From the NCBI RefSeq assembly GCF_900167025.1, contig NZ_FUXC01000001.1:124001-188000 (forward strand): a stretch of 64,000 nt of DNA, given 5' to 3'. The notes under the pieces are model-generated. The model made no database searches and was not told the origin of the DNA. It worked only from the letters and a program-made list of their open reading frames with translations. The translations under genes and the position numbers were made by a program. Positions 61,836 to 64,000 of this stretch are shown here, one piece after another. Source of the DNA: Treponema berlinense (lineage in GTDB: Bacteria > Spirochaetota > Spirochaetia > Treponematales > Treponemataceae). Every line of letters starts with the position of its first letter. Within the stretch, counting starts at the first letter, position 1.

Positions 61836-63059
61836 ATGATTAAAAGAAATACAGGTTTTTCAAATCTTACAGCAGGCTATCTTTTTCCAGAGGTAGCTCG
61901 TCGCCGCCGTGAATACGCGGCTGGTCATCCAGATGCTAAAATTATCAGTCTTGGAATTGGAAATACAACAGAGCCGCTTTCTCCGCATATTGCAAAGGCA
62001 ATGTCTGATTATGCTCTTGCTCTTTCAACTCCTGAAGGATATTCCGGTTATGGAGATGAACAGGGAAATTCTGCTCTTCGCTCAAAAATTGCAGAAGTTT
62101 TTTATCCTAGAATGGCAGATGCAAGCGAAATTTTTATTTCTGACGGTGCAAAATGTGATATTGCGCGCATTCAGACTTTGTTTGGCTCAAAAGTAAAAGT
62201 TGCCGTTCAAGACCCTGCTTATCCTGTTTATGTTGACGGTTCGGTTGTCGCTGGCGCTGCCGGAAAAAATAATGGAAACGGTTACGAAGGAATTTCTTAT
62301 CTTCCATGTACGCCGGAAAATGAATTTTTTCCCGACCTTTCTAAAATTGAAAAAAACACTCTGATTTATTTTTGTTCTCCAAATAATCCGACTGGTGCTA
62401 CTGCAACAAAAGAGCAGCTTAAAAAACTTGTTGATTTTGCGAACGAAAACGGATGCATTATCATTTACGATGCCGCATATTTTGCTTTTATCCGCGATAA
62501 AAATCTTCCAAAGACAATTTACGAAATTCCTGGTGCAAAAACTTGTGCAATCGAAGTAAATTCTTTTTCAAAGCCTGCTGGTTTTACAGGAGTTCGCCTT
62601 GGCTGGTCTGTTGTTCCAAACGAATTGAAATTTGAAGACGGTTCAAGTGTGAACAGGGACTGGAACCGCGTAATGACAACTCTTTTTAACGGAGCTTCCA
62701 ATATTGCTCAGGCTGGCGGTCTTGCTGCCCTCGACGAACAGGGCTTAAAAGATATGACTGCACAGGTTGACTATTATCTGGAAAACGGACGTCTTATAAA
62801 AAATGTTCTCGAGGGAGAAAATTTCAGATCTGCCGGTGTTGTTGCTTATTTTACAGGAAACGGTCCTTATGTCTGGGCAAAATTCCCGGGAAAAGCAAGC
62901 TGGGACATTTTTGATAAAATTTTGGATGAATGTCACGTTGTGACGACTCCTGGTTCTGGTTTTGGACCTGCCGGAGAAAGTTTTATAAGGTTTAGTTCTT
63001 TTGGACATCGTGCGGATATTGAAGAAGCATGCAAAAGACTTTCGCTTTTAAAACTCTAG
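61836..63059 (+). CDS. dapL: LL-diaminopimelate aminotransferase
   Basis: Class I PLP aminotransferase that converts tetrahydrodipicolinate to LL-diaminopimelate in one step, for lysine and peptidoglycan synthesis; known in spirochaetes, chlamydiae and plants. ISLGIGNTTEPLSPHIAKAM and EGYSGYGDEQGN (substrate end), SPNNPTGATAT, YDAAYFAF and the PLP lysine in SFSKPAGFTGVRLGW are all present, and 407 residues is the normal length. It is single-standing, with a terminator downstream. Confidence 0.95.
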   Translation: MIKRNTGFSNLTAGYLFPEVARRRREYAAGHPDAKIISLGIGNTTEPLSPHIAKAMSDYALALSTPEGYSGYGDEQGNSALRSKIAEVFYPRMADASEIFISDGAKCDIARIQTLFGSKVKVAVQDPAYPVYVDGSVVAGAAGKNNGNGYEGISYLPCTPENEFFPDLSKIEKNTLIYFCSPNNPTGATATKEQLKKLVDFANENGCIIIYDAAYFAFIRDKNLPKTIYEIPGAKTCAIEVNSFSKPAGFTGVRLGWSVVPNELKFEDGSSVNRDWNRVMTTLFNGASNIAQAGGLAALDEQGLKDMTAQVDYYLENGRLIKNVLEGENFRSAGVVAYFTGNGPYVWAKFPGKASWDIFDKILDECHVVTTPGSGFGPAGESFIRFSSFGHRADIEEACKRLSLLKL

Positions 63060-63080
63060 AAAAAAGACTTTAAAACTAAA

Positions 63081-63138
63081 AATGCACCTTAAAAATTGAA
63101 CGGATAAAGTTCAGTTTTAGAAGGTGCATTTTTTTTAA
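63081..63138. terminator. Symmetric terminator between dapL and the minus-strand gene
   Basis: AATGCACCTT (63081-63090) pairs with AAGGTGCATT (63121-63130), with an inner stem of AAAATTGAAC type closing the loop and T-runs on either strand (63129-63136 plus; a shorter A-run on the other side). It could stop both convergent genes. Confidence 0.8.
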
Positions 63139-63147
63139 GCCCGTTTT

Positions 63148-64000
63148 TTAAAAATAAGATTTATAGCCTAAGGTAAAGTTTATGTTTTGTTTCCATTTGC
63201 CTGCCGGAAACTCGCTTAATTTTGCCTGGAACATGAGGCTTAAATCTCCGGAGAGAACCGGAACCACAAGGTAAGGGCTTGTTTTTACAGAACAGGTGTC
63301 TTTGTAAAAATCTTTTAGGTTTTGTAAATCTTTTAAATATCGGTCTTCATAGCTAAACGACGTGCTGAATCCGAATTTTATGTTTTTGTTGCGGATAAAA
63401 AAGTTTTCTGTAAAAATATTTATGTTGAATCCCAAATTTCCGTCCGCAAATTCCATTTTTTCGTTTTGACCGGCAGGAATATTAAAGAAAGAAATGTGCA
63501 TCTGCGAATTTTTAAAATGAAACCGCGGTTCAACCAGTAAAAAAATCTGTTCGTCAGAAATTTCAATCTTTGCATTGCTCTTTTTTACAGGAAGCGAAGA
63601 AAATCCTGCCTGAAGGAAAAGCGAGCTTGTGTAGTAATTTCCGATAAGAAGATTCATTCCTGAATGAAGGTAAACTTCGTCGACAAGAAGAATTACGTCA
63701 TTATCGTTTTTGTCTTTGTTTTTTGAAGGAAGACCGATTCCTCCCAAAACGTCCAGTGTAAGGTATTTGCGTACGGTTGCAAAACGAAAATCGAGGTTGA
63801 ACTGTCTTAAGCCGTCTGGATTGTCGTTGTTTTTGTAAAAATATCCGGCAAAAGCCATTGGACTTGAGTTCAGCCTGATTGAATACGAAAGTCCTAAACC
63901 GTTTATTGAATATGGAGAAGCGCACTTGTTGCCGTAAAAACTGTCTGTAATAAAACTGTTGACTGGCGAAATTCCAAATTGCTGCGATAAAAACTGGTTT
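63148..64000 (-). CDS. Predicted outer-membrane beta-barrel protein, 5' end outside window
   Basis: The frame is open to the right edge; translation upstream of the first in-window ATG (63858) gives continuous barrel-like residues (such as CASPYSINGLGLSYSIR), so the true start lies outside. Alternating hydrophobic and polar residues, aromatic girdle positions and a C-terminal KQNINFTLGYKSYF with a final Phe are the pattern of outer-membrane barrels. No family recognised. Nearly 284 residues are visible. Confidence 0.6.
   Translation of the reverse strand, partial: NQFLSQQFGISPVNSFITDSFYGNKCASPYSINGLGLSYSIRLNSSPMAFAGYFYKNNDNPDGLRQFNLDFRFATVRKYLTLDVLGGIGLPSKNKDKNDNDVILLVDEVYLHSGMNLLIGNYYTSSLFLQAGFSSLPVKKSNAKIEISDEQIFLLVEPRFHFKNSQMHISFFNIPAGQNEKMEFADGNLGFNINIFTENFFIRNKNIKFGFSTSFSYEDRYLKDLQNLKDFYKDTCSVKTSPYLVVPVLSGDLSLMFQAKLSEFPAGKWKQNINFTLGYKSYF

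Noticed and set aside
1-64000. CRISPR array, prophage, insertion sequence or restriction-modification system
   Set aside because: No regularly spaced repeats, transposase, integrase or phage-type genes were found on either strand.

Overview
The window is a 64 kb stretch of an AT-rich spirochaete chromosome, almost certainly a Treponema of the gut, rumen or oral type. The evidence is the gene content and order: one long motility block (flbD-motA-motB-fliL-fliM-fliY-fliO-fliP-fliQ-fliR-flhB-flhA-flhF-flhG-orf-fliA) in the order known from treponemes, a eukaryote-like IleRS, a LL-diaminopimelate aminotransferase, several Treponema-type outer-membrane and lipoprotein hypotheticals, and short GC-rich hairpin elements in the AT-rich intergenic gaps. 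No insertion sequence, prophage, CRISPR array, tRNA or rRNA was found.

Layout. 1-4.1 kb: DNA repair (3' part of ligA, converging with recJ and recO on the minus strand). 4.2-4.7 kb: rpoZ and a 29-codon COX24/mS38-like gene, ended by a clear terminator. 4.7-11.5 kb: a plus-strand run, dxs-folP-cdaA-cdaR-acpS, then a DUF2225 gene and truA; it links isoprenoid and folate synthesis, c-di-AMP and acyl-carrier activation. 11.6-14.4 kb: priA and a 4Fe-4S uracil-DNA glycosylase (minus). 14.5-19.4 kb: a glycosyltransferase followed by two predicted outer-membrane barrel proteins. 19.5-30.8 kb: thiI (minus), a C_GCAxxG_C_C protein, an acyl-CoA synthetase, a secreted hypothetical, ileS, a lipoprotein, a uracil phosphoribosyltransferase-like protein and a TPR lipoprotein.

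30.8-38.4 kb is the most unusual part: five tightly packed minus-strand genes, namely a very acidic repeat-rich protein, an unrecognised protein, two paralogous DUF115 (Maf-like) proteins and a two-TM protein with a degenerate GGDEF-like end. The packing (1-8 nt overlaps or 2-6 nt gaps) suggests co-translation, so this may be an uncharacterised surface or flagellar glycosylation module. 38.7-44.9 kb: an FtsB/DivIC-like protein, a threonylcarbamoyl-AMP synthase, a secreted hypothetical, smpB, a signal peptidase I with an altered catalytic motif, hemW, and a sensor kinase/response regulator pair.

45.0-61.7 kb is the flagellar block: stator (motAB), C-ring (fliM, fliY), export apparatus (fliOPQR, flhBA), placement GTPase/ATPase (flhF, flhG), an uncharacterised membrane protein, sigma-28 (fliA) and a Jag_N-FapA protein. 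An intrinsic terminator lies inside the block after fliY. 61.8-64 kb: dapL, a symmetric terminator and the 3' part of another predicted barrel protein.

Two initiation patterns recur. Many genes have a clear GGAG-type ribosome site, and these were used to move several starts downstream of the longest reading frame. Others (glycosyltransferase, acyl-CoA synthetase, dapL, perhaps recO and thiI) have no such site but a -10-like box 6-11 nt before the ATG, suggesting leaderless mRNAs.
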